Positions 12,090 through 24,200 of a stretch of DNA of 64,000 bases are shown here, in pieces. The DNA comes from Symsagittifera roscoffensis (lineage: Eukaryota; Xenacoelomorpha; Acoela; Convolutidae): contig NC_087064.1 of NCBI RefSeq assembly GCF_963678635.1, positions 7,723,671 through 7,787,670 of the forward strand. Direction: 5' to 3'. The notes below the pieces were generated by a model, which was not told where the DNA came from, did not search any database, and was given only the letters and a program-made list of their open reading frames with translations. The position numbers and the translations under genes are program-made. Position 1 is the stretch's first letter, and every line of letters starts with the position of its first letter.

Positions 12090-12480
12090 CTAGGGCGGAA
12101 AAAACAGTAGACCCCCTGCCGACCCAAAGGGTCCCCCCTTTGTACTATCTTGAGATATCCATTTTTTGTGACGGACCCTAAAATATTCTTAAGGCGCCTT
12201 TGGGGCCAATATTTACTAATTTTGAGGGGGGAGCGCGCGCCAAAAATACGCGTTTTTTTGGTCGACACTTTCCAAAAAGTGCTTGAAAACGCCTTTTTGG
12301 CCTGTTTTTTGAAAAAGTTGCCAGCGGCACAGAAATTTTGGCCAAAACAAAGCCTTTGTAGTGCTTTGGGAGAGCTCGGAAAATCAATTTGGTCGAACTA
12401 AAAAAAGATCGACAAAATTTTCGAAATTTTTTGAAAAAAAGCCCCCCCCCCCTCGAGAAAATCCTAGATCCGCCCCTGAT
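12090..12480 (-). repeat. R2 dispersed element, most complete copy
   Basis: One end has CCCTGCCGACCCAAAGGGTC. The middle has GGCGCCTTTGGGGCCAATAT and GGGAGCGCGCGCCAAAAATA. The other end is CTAGATCCGCCCCTGAT. With 38.05-38.45 kb this defines a family of about 390 bp. No clear terminal inverted repeat or coding capacity is visible. Confidence 0.7.
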
Positions 12481-13119
12481 ATCGAATTCAGTTTTTTAGG
12501 TGGCTGATCCAAATGAATTTAGTAGCCTTTGAATCTTCTAGACTAGATCTACTGAAAAAATGCAACCTTAAGCAAGAATAGCCGGTTACTGTGCAAATAG
12601 CATAGAATGTTCCGATCAGTCTTTAAAAAAAAAAATTTTCAAATTAAAGTCGTTTTTTTTTCTGTGTGCTAAGATAAAAAGATTTGAACAAAAAAATAGA
12701 AATTAGGCAAATTCAACAGTCATGGTCAAATTGGCCAATTGAAAAAAAAAGGTTTTTTTTTGGAAAACGCTAAATAAATCGTAAAATTTTTTTGAAAAAC
12801 ACTCACATTTTTTTCTAAATTTTTTGCGGAATTTTTTGAAACTTAGATTCCCAAAATGGCACTTAAAAACTCCAAAAACGAACTTTGCTTGTGTAAAACT
12901 AAGTCTTAACAGCTTAAATAAGCTTTTTAGATCAAAATTAAATCAAAAATTTGAAACCGGTTTTTCTCGACAGACAAAATTTTCAAAATTGTTTTGTCGT
13001 TCGAATCACGACTAAGATGGTTTTGATATGTTATACACAGAGGCGAAGTTGCATTTTGCATACACAAGTAAAAATATTACCGATAAACGCTAGTGGGAAA
13101 AACTGAATGAGAAAAATTT

Positions 13120-13343
13120 TGAGTCTACAAAATTTCTCAAGTGACGCACGCCAATTATTCGTCAATATATACATAATTGCTCGAGAAAGCAAGCCCATTA
13201 TGACGCATTAGCAGTACCAAACAAAATGAGAAAAAAATACCAACTAACAAGCCTCAATTTATAGAGCGGACACATTTTAACTAGTATAGGAAAAAGTTCA
13301 GTGAAAACATCCGACCCTGCCCAGGTTCGAACCCTCTTATGTT
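13120..13343 (-). repeat. SINE unit, tandem copy 1
   Basis: This copy of about 220 bp shares with copy 2 the blocks GACGCATTAGCAGTACCA, ATAGAGCGGAC and CATCCGACCCTGCCCAGG, plus the B-box sequence GGTTCGAACC (minus strand). Confidence 0.7.
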
Positions 13344-13645
13344 GTTAAGTGTACAAAATTTCTTAAGTGACGCAAGCCAAATATGAGTCTACACAATTGC
13401 TAAAGAAAGCAAGCCAATGACGCATTAGCAGTACCAGTCAATTTGAAAAAAAAAAGAAATTCGCCAACTAACATGCCTCAATGTATAGAGCGGACGCATT
13501 TTTAACTAGTATAAGAAAACTTCATTAAAAACATCCGACCCTGCCCAGGTTCGAACCCTCTTATTTTGCTGCGAGTCTCCTTCAATACCTCTACGCTACA
13601 GATCCATGATACCTTGAAGCTATAGTGCTTTTTATAACATAATAG
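13344..13645 (-). mobile_element. tRNA-derived SINE with A and B boxes (tandem copy 2)
   Basis: On the minus strand, TAGCGTAGAGG (13588-13598) fits the Pol III A-box consensus TRGCNNAGNGG. GGTTCGAACC (13549-13558) fits the B box. They are 29-30 nt apart, close to tRNA spacing. The body repeats the preceding 220 bp (copy 1). The putative T-stem pairs poorly, so this is a SINE promoter head and not a functional tRNA. Confidence 0.72.
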
Positions 13646-14736
13646 TCTCCGTTAATAATCTTAGCATTGGCTGTACTTAATAGCTGGTTTTGATCAAAAT
13701 GAACACAGTTTGTCGCAACAATATTTGCGTCGCAATAATATTTGCGAATTAGGTTGGAAAAAAGTTCATACTATCACAAAAGCTTCGCTTGTGTAATAAC
13801 TCGACCGATTCCGATGATTATTTAGGGTACCTGACTTTGCGTGGAAAAAAAAGAAAAAAAAACTAAAACTTACCCGAATACAAAGTTCCTTCGCATTTTT
13901 CAAATAGCCGGAACAATAAAATTATGGAAAGACTTTGACAATATTCAGGCCTCTGATGACATTTTAACTGAACGAACTTAATTTTAACTGAACGAATCTA
14001 TTACTTTTAATAGATTACACGATCATTATGGGCTTGGAATTTTTTCATTATCAATTCAATAACAAAAGGAAACAAAGATGCGTCCAGATTGCTCTATGAT
14101 TGTACATTTTTGATGATCGCACCAATTGCCCAGAGATTTATGCAAAAGAAAAAGCCCACTTCTAATTCAAACTGACAAGAAGGTTAAACAACAACGAAAT
14201 TAGAGAAATTAAAACGTGCGATTAAACAGTTGGTGCAATTTTTCAATAGGCTACAAAAAACTTTTTTTTCATTAGCGACGCGGTCAAACAAAACAGACTT
14301 TCTTCTTTGCTTGTGTTCAAACGCTCTCCTATTCAAACGAATATCGTCTTCAAAAGCCCAAAATTGCCCATTGGTTTTTCAATTTGTAGCAAAAGTTGAG
14401 CAAAAAAGTGAAGTGAAAGGACTATGCGTTCATCTTACAACTTGATTGGCTCTCTTCTCCCAATTTATTCATTCCTCCTTTTTTACTTTTCAGCCAATCT
14501 TCACTTCCATTCAGCGAACAATGGGAACTTCGTTTGAAGCCACTTTTTCTACAAAACTCACTGCGACTATCGCTTAACCACATGGTAGCATATAGGAAAT
14601 CGCTGACACAGTCAGTCGTATATTTGCTGAAAACATTTTTTTAGAACTATTCATAAAGTGCCCTTCTTTGAATAGTTTCTTAATTACTTTTCAAGTTTTC
14701 AATCAAATAACCTTTTTTTTAGCTCAACGCATCCTT

Positions 14737-15168
14737 TTATTTTTGTTGTCCAAAAAGGAAGTAATTAACTGGCCCTAAATGAAGAAATTTACAAGTCCCT
14801 AAATGACGCCAATACATTACGCAACAATGACAGCTTACACGAAGCTCGCTTAATTGAATCAAATTGCGCCAAAGTACAATTGGGAATTGATCAACAATCT
14901 GCCACTTTTTTCGCCCAACTAACTCCTTTTCTTTCAGTATCATCGATGTCTTGATTTTCTGTTGAGTAAACTCGGCATTCAAGAGCCAAATTGAGCTGAC
15001 AACTTTCAATACAGCATTAGTTTTTTCAATGAAAATCATAGATAATATCAAACCAGAAAATTTATTTAAGTAGCGCACTCTTTTGCCCCTTAGTTTTGTT
15101 TTGACAAAAGTCAGTAAATCTACAGGAAAATAATGCACCGCTTTACAATACGCTTTAGTCACCGTCAT
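14737..15168 (-). other. Unassigned 143-codon open frame
   Basis: This is the longest unexplained frame in the window outside the assigned genes. It is Lys-rich, with hydrophobic patches and several cysteines near the C-terminus. I recognise no family and see no clear splice context. It lies 370 bp upstream of the opsin start on the other strand. It could be chance or an exon of an unknown gene. Confidence 0.18.
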
Positions 15169-15537
15169 ATTACGATGGGTGGCATAATCAAAAAGGGCAA
15201 GTCCCTTATCTCTTTGCTAAACCTCCTCCAATCAGTCTAAATCTTATCTCTCTCCTTCAAAAGATCCCTTTAACTTGCCATTTACATTTACATAAAGTGT
15301 CATCTGACGCGACTGAGGTCATGGAGGTTTTAAAAACCTTAATTTGTACACTTGTTAACTTGAAACCTTCAATAATTTGTCCTAAATAATAACATATTGA
15401 CTTAGCAAAAATTTTCAATCAATGCGCTTCCTTAATGACTTACATCTTTCATATTGAACTTTAATAGATTGTCACGGTAAAGTTTTCTTTAACCTTATCC
15501 AAACATCTCTCAATATCTCTGCCCATTACTTTGAGCC

Positions 15538-15764
15538 ATGAGCTTTGACCTCGGCAACACCCTTCGCTCAGTGGTGCTAGTGGTGGTATGTGTGGCCATA
15601 GTGGCCTGCATAGCCTTTCTCATCCGAAGCAGACGACTGGAGAAGACGAACTTCGTGCGCTACTGTATGGTCCTCGCAGCCTCAGACTTGTCAATTTCCA
15701 TCTGTTTCATCAGCAACTTCTCCGGACTCGGTGCTGCGTTTAAAAGTGACATCTACCAGCAGAT
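15538..15764 (+). CDS. Opsin exon 1: N-terminus, TM1-TM2
   Basis: The exon encodes MSFDLGNTLR, the TM1 segment SVVLVVVCVAIVACIAFLI, a basic loop and TM2 with ASDL (the Asp83 equivalent). The donor is AT|GTAAGT, phase 2. There is no N-glycosylation motif in the very short N-terminus. A pyrimidine-rich tract ending in AG lies 2 nt before the ATG. Confidence 0.9.
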
Positions 15765-18700
15765 GTAAGTTAACTCATTCGAACTGCCTCATATATGGAT
15801 AGGTATGTATTGTAGTTTGTGACTATTGTGTTGCATTGGGCGTCTAGTACCATGAAAAAAAATAGTACAAAAGGAAAAAAAACTAAAATTATTCAAGAGA
15901 AAAAAAAGAAAGAAAAATTTCTTTTTTGGAAATAAATTAAATTTAAGGGTTGCTCTCTTTTTATTCTCACCGTGCGTGTTGCTCTGTTGATTATAATTGA
16001 AGATAATGAAAAAAATATATGTCGAATTAATTTTGTGTAATTTATTTTGATGTATCACATCATTTATACTGGAGAAATAAATTATTATTATTCTTCTTCT
16101 TCTTATGAGTTTTATGCTAACATTCTCTTTTTAAAGGTTGATTTTCTGAGATAAAAATACGAAGAACCGTGAAACCCAGATACTTTGCTGTTTTTGATGA
16201 AAATACGTGAAACACAGTTCTTTGCTGTTTTTGCCATTTTTTTGTTGCCTGTGTTTGCGAAGAGTTCTTTTGCCTCTGTACCATTATATTGAATTTCGGG
16301 TAAGTTATTAAAAGGCGAAATCTTATTAAAATCCAGCTGAATGCACGTATTTTTGAACAACGGGAAAACTGTAGGGTTAAAGCATTTGATATTCAACAGA
16401 TGCATCGTGAAAACTGTAGATGAGCCGGGAAAATTGTATTCGATCTTTTGTATTATGAAAAAAGATTGAATACTTTATCTAAAACGTTGACTTCAATTAA
16501 ATTGTGGCGCATTTCATTATATTTGACAATTATCATGTCAACATAGAAACTTCTTACACGTGTCTCTGGTAACTACCTATTTAAATAATTTAGAGATGAA
16601 TATATAACTAGGCAAAAGAGATATTAAAGATGTTATTATCAATATTAGAGATATTGAAACTGCTTTAAAAATAAAGTGATCTATAATACAAGCTTTGTTT
16701 GTGCAAAATCTGAATTTAATCGTACGCCTTCTTATTTTGAAGAAAACTTGGCGACAATTTATAGGTATAAATAATCGGTTAAAAAATAAAATGAGAACTT
16801 AACTGTCATTCAAAAATGGGACATTTTCTAAAGAAAGTCTCCAAGAAAAGTTCATTGCTTTTGCTGCTTGCTCGTAGGTAGATAGATATATTAGATTTAA
16901 AAAACCAAATAAATCAAAGCCCAATTAAGTATTACGTTGCAAGGATGAAATAGCGAGAACACAAAAAAAACAGCTAGTTAAGGCTACAAATTACAAAAAT
17001 CGCCAACAGACAGTTGTAAAAATGACAATGATCGCAACAAAACAAGAAATTTTTTTTTGAATTTTAAGATAAACAAGCCCTAAAAACTCTTCGAATTTCA
17101 AGAAAAATTGATGGTAAAAAAATTTTGGTAAAAACTAACACAATTCGAGACAACTGGATCAATAACTAATTTTTCATTCTGATGGAAAATCTTAAAACTA
17201 AAATCCACTTTCGGAACGAGAAATAACTTGCGTTTTTTTCTGACGACCTATACAAAAAGTCTTCACTAGATTCATTTACGCTTCAAAACATTGATGCATT
17301 TCGTCAATTTATTTAAATTGAAATTCTTCGTGGCTTTTTTGGGGATTAAGATTTGAAGAAATTTAAAAAGAAACATTATAATGTTTTCTTAATCAAATAT
17401 TCTAATTGCTTTTCACGATCATGGGAATCTTTCTCATGCAGCCTATCAAAAAAACGAGAGCTTCGATTTGATACATTATCCGTAAGCTTCACTATGGTAG
17501 CAAACATTATCCCTAAACTTCACTATGGTAGCAAATTTAAAAAGAAACATTATAATGTTTTCTTAACCAAATATTCTAATTGCTTTTCACGATCATGGGA
17601 ATCTTTCTCATACAGCCTATCAAAAAAAACGAGAGCTTCAATTTGATACATTATCCGTAAACTTCACTATGGTAGCAAACATTATCCCTAAACTTTACTA
17701 TGGTAGCAAATTTAAAAAGAAACATTATAATGTTTTCTTAACCAAATATTCTAATTGCTTTTCGCGATCATGGGAATCTTTCTCATGCAGCCTATCAAAA
17801 AAAACGAGAGCTTCAATTTGATACATTATCCGTAAACTTCACTATGGTAGCAAACATTATCCCTAAACTTCACTATGGTAGCAAATTTAAAAAGAAACAT
17901 TATAATGTTTTCTTAACCAAATATTCTAAGTGCTTTTCACGATCATGGGAATCTTTCTCATACAGCCTATCAAAAAAACGAGAGCTTCAATTTGATACAT
18001 TATCCGTAAACTTCACTATGGTAGCAAAAATTACGCAGGCTAACAAGTACACCTGGTGGCCGTGCTTGAAGCACAGAATGTTCCTTCCACAATCATGTTT
18101 TAAAATTTTGTTTACAGAATTTATGTTCTTTTTAACGAAGAGAAAGGATGCACTTTCAAAACTTTTAGAAACTAAGAAAACTAATTAATCATCGCTCAAC
18201 ACAAAAGTTATGTAGATTTAACCGAGTTGTTGACAAAAAGTGACATTTCATTACAAAAACTATTAGTTCAAGTAAAAAAGATCAAAACCACGAAAATTCA
18301 ACGTTTTGACTGGTGTTTTGTGAAAAAAATTAGAAATTTATTTAGATGATCACGAAAACTACTCAAAGGCGACGTTCGACTTCGCAACGCAAAACTGGCA
18401 AAAAGGAGATTTAAAATCGCAAAAAAGCCTGAGACAAAAATAAGCTTTGAAAAACTTTTCATGACAAATGTAGAATTTCATCTAGTTTTTTTTCTTAAGA
18501 AATAAAGAAGTAGTTTGAAAAATCATGACTGTAATATTTTCATAGTCAAAAGTTTCTAGTGTTTTCTCAAAAATAGTTGACCTTGAATTACACAACACGA
18601 TTACTGAATCTACACAGAGGCCAAACTGGACTTGGCATAAACAAGCAAAACCAGCAAAAAGGAAATTTAAAAGGGCAAAAAACAATTCTGGGGCGAAAGA

Positions 18701-21178
18701 GACCTTTGCACATAAGAAAGATTTTCCCGACTACGGGATTCGACCAGTGGACCTCCGTACTTTGAGATCCCTCTTCCTCCGCTGAGCGATATAGTCTTGC
18801 TCTCTTCTTCTTTTTTTCAGTTCTATAGTAAATAATAGGCAGCAAGAATTCGCTTTACAGCGGACAAAACATTAGTAGCGTCTGCTTCTTCAAAACCTTA
18901 ATTTCAAAATTAGATCGCAATATCCAAACTGAAATCAACATTTTCTTTAAAAATTGCTCCAAAAAGTTCTTTAAAAATCGTGTTAGAAGCCTTGTCATAA
19001 AAATCCCTGCCTATAATTTTACGATATTAAAAACTGGATATTAAATAAAGCCTCGTCTTCCTATAATAGTTTTATTACAGCACTTGGTTTGCTTTTATTT
19101 CAGAGTTGCTGGCTACATAATGGTGTTTGGACTGTTCTCGCTTAATACCCAGGCGCTAATTGCCGTAGAGAGGTTCATGTCTGCCCGTATTCTAATTAGA
19201 GCAAGTAAGTTTCTACCAATCGCAAATCTTGCGGAAATGACAGATAGAATGAGTTGAAAAGGTTGAAATTAAAAATGCATTTGAGTGAAATTAGCAGTTA
19301 AACATATCAAGTTTTTAAAACGTTCGATCTTTTTTGTCCGAGTGTGATAATAGATGTAAGTATTAGTCTCAAAGACTGCCTAAAACTACTGGCTTCCTTA
19401 TGATTATCATAATGGTATCTATTTATTTCTACGATGACGGCGGCGTCATTTGCGTCATACTCGAAAATTCTAAAACCCCAGTTTCAAGGATACACGGTTG
19501 CTGTGCAAGAAGCACAAAATATTGCGACCACAGTAATTTTTGCGCAAAAATTGAAAATATTTCAATTTTTATAAATTTTCCATTGTTTTTATTCTGGGAT
19601 AATTGCTTGCAATGTAGTTCAGTAATTGGAAAACATTCAAAAAACAGTCAAAAATGAATGAAAAAAATGTCAAAAATGAATGAAAAAAATGTCCAAAATG
19701 ATGGAAAAAAATGACATTGTTAAACTTTTTTGCACTTCCTCCTGCGTTAAATAAAAAGTTCAGTGTGAATAGCAGAAACGACCGATAAACTTCTTTGAAT
19801 GTTTGTTTTTCGCAATCCGAACTACCAATGAAGGGGATTTAGTATTATACCACATTTTATTACTCACAAAGAACATGCTTTGAATTTTTAAACACCAACC
19901 ATCCCCAGAGATATTTTTCACTGTACGCGTGATCAGTTATGGAGCAATCAGCCGTATCGTAATGAATTACACCGCGTCCATATGGTCTCCAAGTTTAAGC
20001 AACACCAAATGATCAAAACTTCGACTCAAACAAAGCAAGGCACTTAGAACAAAAACTGGCTGTGTTAAATGACGAACATAGATCATTTACGCAATGAAAC
20101 GAAGTTATTCCTGTCTTCGAGTATAAAGACACGCTTGTGACACAGTTCTACCTCGTAAACAAGCAGACCATATCGGAGCGTGCAGCCCATACAATTTGTC
20201 AACAAATACTGAATGGGTCTCTAAATGCATTTTTGAGACCAAATTTCTTCTCTCAATTGAATTTGGGAGGATTGCTGAGCCTGATTCATGGGTCGCTTGC
20301 TCGAAATATAGCTCGCTTTAATTATCGCAAATGCAACTAAAAAACTTTAAATATCAGCTAAGAGCAATTTTTAGATGGAAATCCGCTAAAATGCGTACTG
20401 AGAAAAAATTGTCTGAAGTAGAAAAAAAGATGAAAATAGTAACTTAGCGCTGGTTTATATGCATGTGAAGTTGAATACAAGTTGAACGCAAAATTGTGCG
20501 AGTTAGTGTGGAAAAAAAGTGAACTCGTAGTATAACTCGTAGCTCAAAATTTTTCCTAAACACCTACAAAACAATAAAGTTTGTTTTTCACAGCGTGATC
20601 GGTATTAAATAGTACTGAGGATGCTTAGAGGGAGAAGACGTGTATTGTGAGTTTGGAAAGTAACTTAGGCTTCAATTGCATTTAGGACGACCTTACACGA
20701 CCTCCAAGTTCATGGCCATCACCCTGTTCGGAGGATTTCTTCCCGCTCTCCTCACTACAGCGCTCATGGTCTCCATCATGTATCCGGAGAACACATTTGA
20801 GATAGATGCCCAGACCATGCACTTCGGCGTCAACTGGAACCCCAAGTCCATACAGGTCAGTGCTGCTGTCATTATGGTCATCAAACACACGCACATGAAT
20901 ATATATATATACGAACGCACGACGCACGCACACACACATATGGACATCTTAATTAATCTATATGCAATTCGTGCTCAGATTTTCAATTTACTGCACGAAT
21001 TTTACATGTTATACAAAAGCTTCGAAATACATTACAAAATAGACACGACACACTTACGTGATTATATACATTTCAAAATGAATAAAATACACATTATGGA
21101 TCAACCGTACGAATCTAGGCTAAACTCAAAGTTAGCTTATGAAAAATCCATATCCCACCCCCCTAAATCGATTGGGTA

Positions 21179-21210
<32 letters not shown>

Positions 21211-24200
21211 GGGGGGGGGGGGGGTTGTACGGTTGATATCACATTATTTCTAACTTTCTCAATACGTGATGTTTTGATATGGATTCCAATTTTAGACTGA
21301 ATAATAGTAAGCTTACTTATCATAAGACCGAGCTTTATTTGTACCAGGGAATATCGATGATCGTGATGCTGCTGCTGCTCGAGTACCTGACCCCTTTGAT
21401 AGTGATCGGCGGCTGCTACGCAAGTATTTTGACACTTCACAACAAGCGAGCCGTTTTCTACACTTCTCCACGTATTTCACGCAGGTAATCGTTTTTGCAA
21501 TACGAATCACGAAGAACCAAACTGGTTAGCTCTTCTTATATTGCCTTTGATAAAAAAAAAAGTTAAAAAAATTTTTGGTTATTTTTCCCGCTGTGAATAG
21601 CTGTGCCACAATCCAACATGCTCCAGAAAGAGGTCAAATGAATTTCCGTTATACTTACAATAATAAAGCACTACTAGTAAATACGAAATCTGCACTCCAC
21701 AATTAAGGATGGCCATAGTGAATATTGCGAAAAAATGTTAAATTAGTAAAAAACAGGGGGTCTAGAATCAGTGAACTTAAAAGATCCACTTGAAAAAAAT
21801 CTAACCAAGACTACCCATGTCAGGGTGAAGCGAAAACTAGAACGTTGATTTTCAAAGGTAGCTCTAAATAGGTAAAACATCAGAAAAGGAAAAAAATGTT
21901 GAAATCAGCCTTAGGAATAAAACTTATCGACTTACCAGTATCGAACCGGCAACCAGGAGATTCTGAGACTCATGTCCTCGAATAAGTGTCAGGTTCCCTT
22001 CACAATGGGCAAACACAAACCACAAAAGAGGCAGACAGAACAGATGCTATTAAATTGCCAATTATGCAGCAAAATGCACCAAATGATAATTTTTATGTGC
22101 TAGTTGGGTTCGCAAAAAAAACAATACACTTGCTAGCTCAATCGTGTAAAAAAAAGATACTTAAGCAATCATAAAAATACAATTTTTTGACAGTTTCATC
22201 GGTGCATACATAGTTTGTTTTTTTCCTTTATTTCAGTTCTCAGTCTAATTTCAAAAACTATGTGATTGTTTTTTTTCTGACACTGATGTGATCGGATTGG
22301 CGGTTTTCGTCTTACTGTCATGTCAATTCACAGATTTGCGGCTAAGACGGGTTCATGAGGAACAAGCGGTCACTACTTGCCAATTCGATCTTTTTCTAGA
22401 TTCGATAAATTCGAGCTTTAATTTATTAGGTTGAGATTTTAACAGAAAACCAAACAAAAAAAATGATAAAAACATTTGAAAGCAAAAAATTTTGAGGTAA
22501 ACCGTATTCCTCAATAGTCAAAACAAAAAACACAGTATATGCTTCAGTATAAATAAAAAATACTAAATGAATAATTCTTTTTAAAATGTTGAAAAATTAA
22601 AATATTGAATGTATTGAAAACTTGGAGCGGACACAACCGAGGAGCATCTAAAAATCGTCTGCCTTTGAAAAAGTTTAATACTCTTAATACTAGCGCGGTG
22701 CTTCTACCTTTTGACAACTCATAAAAAAGCGTATTTGAGTGTATTCTGACAGCACCCAATTACAGGGCTGGTAATTTCAAATTTTGTAAAGTTTTTTAGA
22801 CTCAACTTTTTCTTTGCTCAAATTTTGAAAAACCATAAAACTTAGGTTTTTTTAAGTTCTTTAGAAAATTTCAAAATTACAAAAAAGCCACGGAAACTAA
22901 AAGCTATTGAGCAGTCGCATTTGGGCTGCAGCTCTTGAGAGTAATCTCGCAATACCTAACTACAGCATTGGAAATTTCAAATTTTGAGGAACTTCATTTG
23001 AGTTTTCTAACATTTCTTTGAAAAAACAAAAAAAAACGTCAAATCTAGAAATCTACAACGATTTGACCATTAATATTTGACATAAGATTCGCAACGCCGA
23101 AGATTACTATTACAGACCTCAACTACAGGGTTAGAAATTTCAAAACTGGAAACCTACTTTCAAATGAAAGTTTTCTGAAAATTTTTTTGAAAAAATCACA
23201 AAAAAGTTATATCTCGAAAACTACAAGGATTTGAGCAATCAAATTTGTAGGCCAAATTCGCATTGCTATTGCAATATGCGATATAGCTTAAACGTGCAAA
23301 AATTCTTTCGTTAAACATGCAAAAAATTACGTTGAAAAAGCTTAATTATGGCAAAATAGTGAAGCCCGCATTTAAATATATAATAGATATATTTCGAATT
23401 AATTTCACTAATATTAAATAAAATGATAGAAAAACAAAACATTCAAATTAATTTTTAAATGTCGAAACAAGGAAAGCTGCATACAAATGAACTTGTATGA
23501 TAGCCAGGATGAAATAATTTTAAAAAAAGAATTTTCAAAATTTTGCAATTTTAAACTTTTGTTTAAAAAGTTCTCTACAACTACAAGGTTTCAAAGCATC
23601 GTATTTTTACTGTGTATTCAGAACAAATTTTCGAATCCTGTACGATGCAGTTGCTGTTCAGACAAAAAAAATTAAAAAAATAAAACTATTTCCTTTTTAA
23701 GGATACCATATCTCTGAACTTTTGGTGCTTTTTTCGAAGCGTTTTTTTTCTAACCAAGAAATTCGCATTAATTTTTAGTAGCGTGATTTCAATGATTTAC
23801 ATCAATAATCAAACCGTTTTTCTCATTTTTCTCTTCCGTTAAACAGATTTACACAGCAATTAAACTTAGGAATTAAGGGAATAAGTTGAACAGAGAAAGA
23901 GAAAAAGTTTATATTTTTAAGTACTTTTAAGAGCTTTAATTAAAACCTATGGCATAAAACATTTAGACTTGAACACATTTATGAATGGTACTTATAAACT
24001 CACTAAGCGTCAGATTCTTTTCATAAGACTAGCTTAAGAAAAATGAAAATCAAACATTTTTGTTACTGAAAATCAAAAATTACATGTCGACATCAAAAAT
24101 AATGTCAAAATCGCAATCTCTCAAAACTAAAATTCATTTTTATTAAAGATTTCTTCTCAAAGTGAGGGCTTCCACCTTAGTTAAATTTGTTGCTGAATAC

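Larger units (their letters stand above)
11052..15537. other. NFU1-opsin divergent intergenic region
   Basis: NFU1 and the opsin are transcribed away from each other across this 4.5 kb. It contains two R2 copies, a tandem SINE pair at 13.1-13.6 kb, an R1 end near 13.87-13.92 kb, and one unexplained open frame (14737-15168, minus). I see no convincing TATA box or other promoter element. Confidence 0.5.

Noticed and set aside
17353-18188. Frames of 97 and 114 codons across the satellite
   Set aside because: Openness comes from the 175-bp repeat; the copies are shifted in frame and encode no recognisable domain.
20676-21236. Single 186-codon frame starting just before opsin exon 3
   Set aside because: It reads through the GT donor at 20856 into CA/TA and TG microsatellites. 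Only the exon 3 part is conserved opsin sequence.
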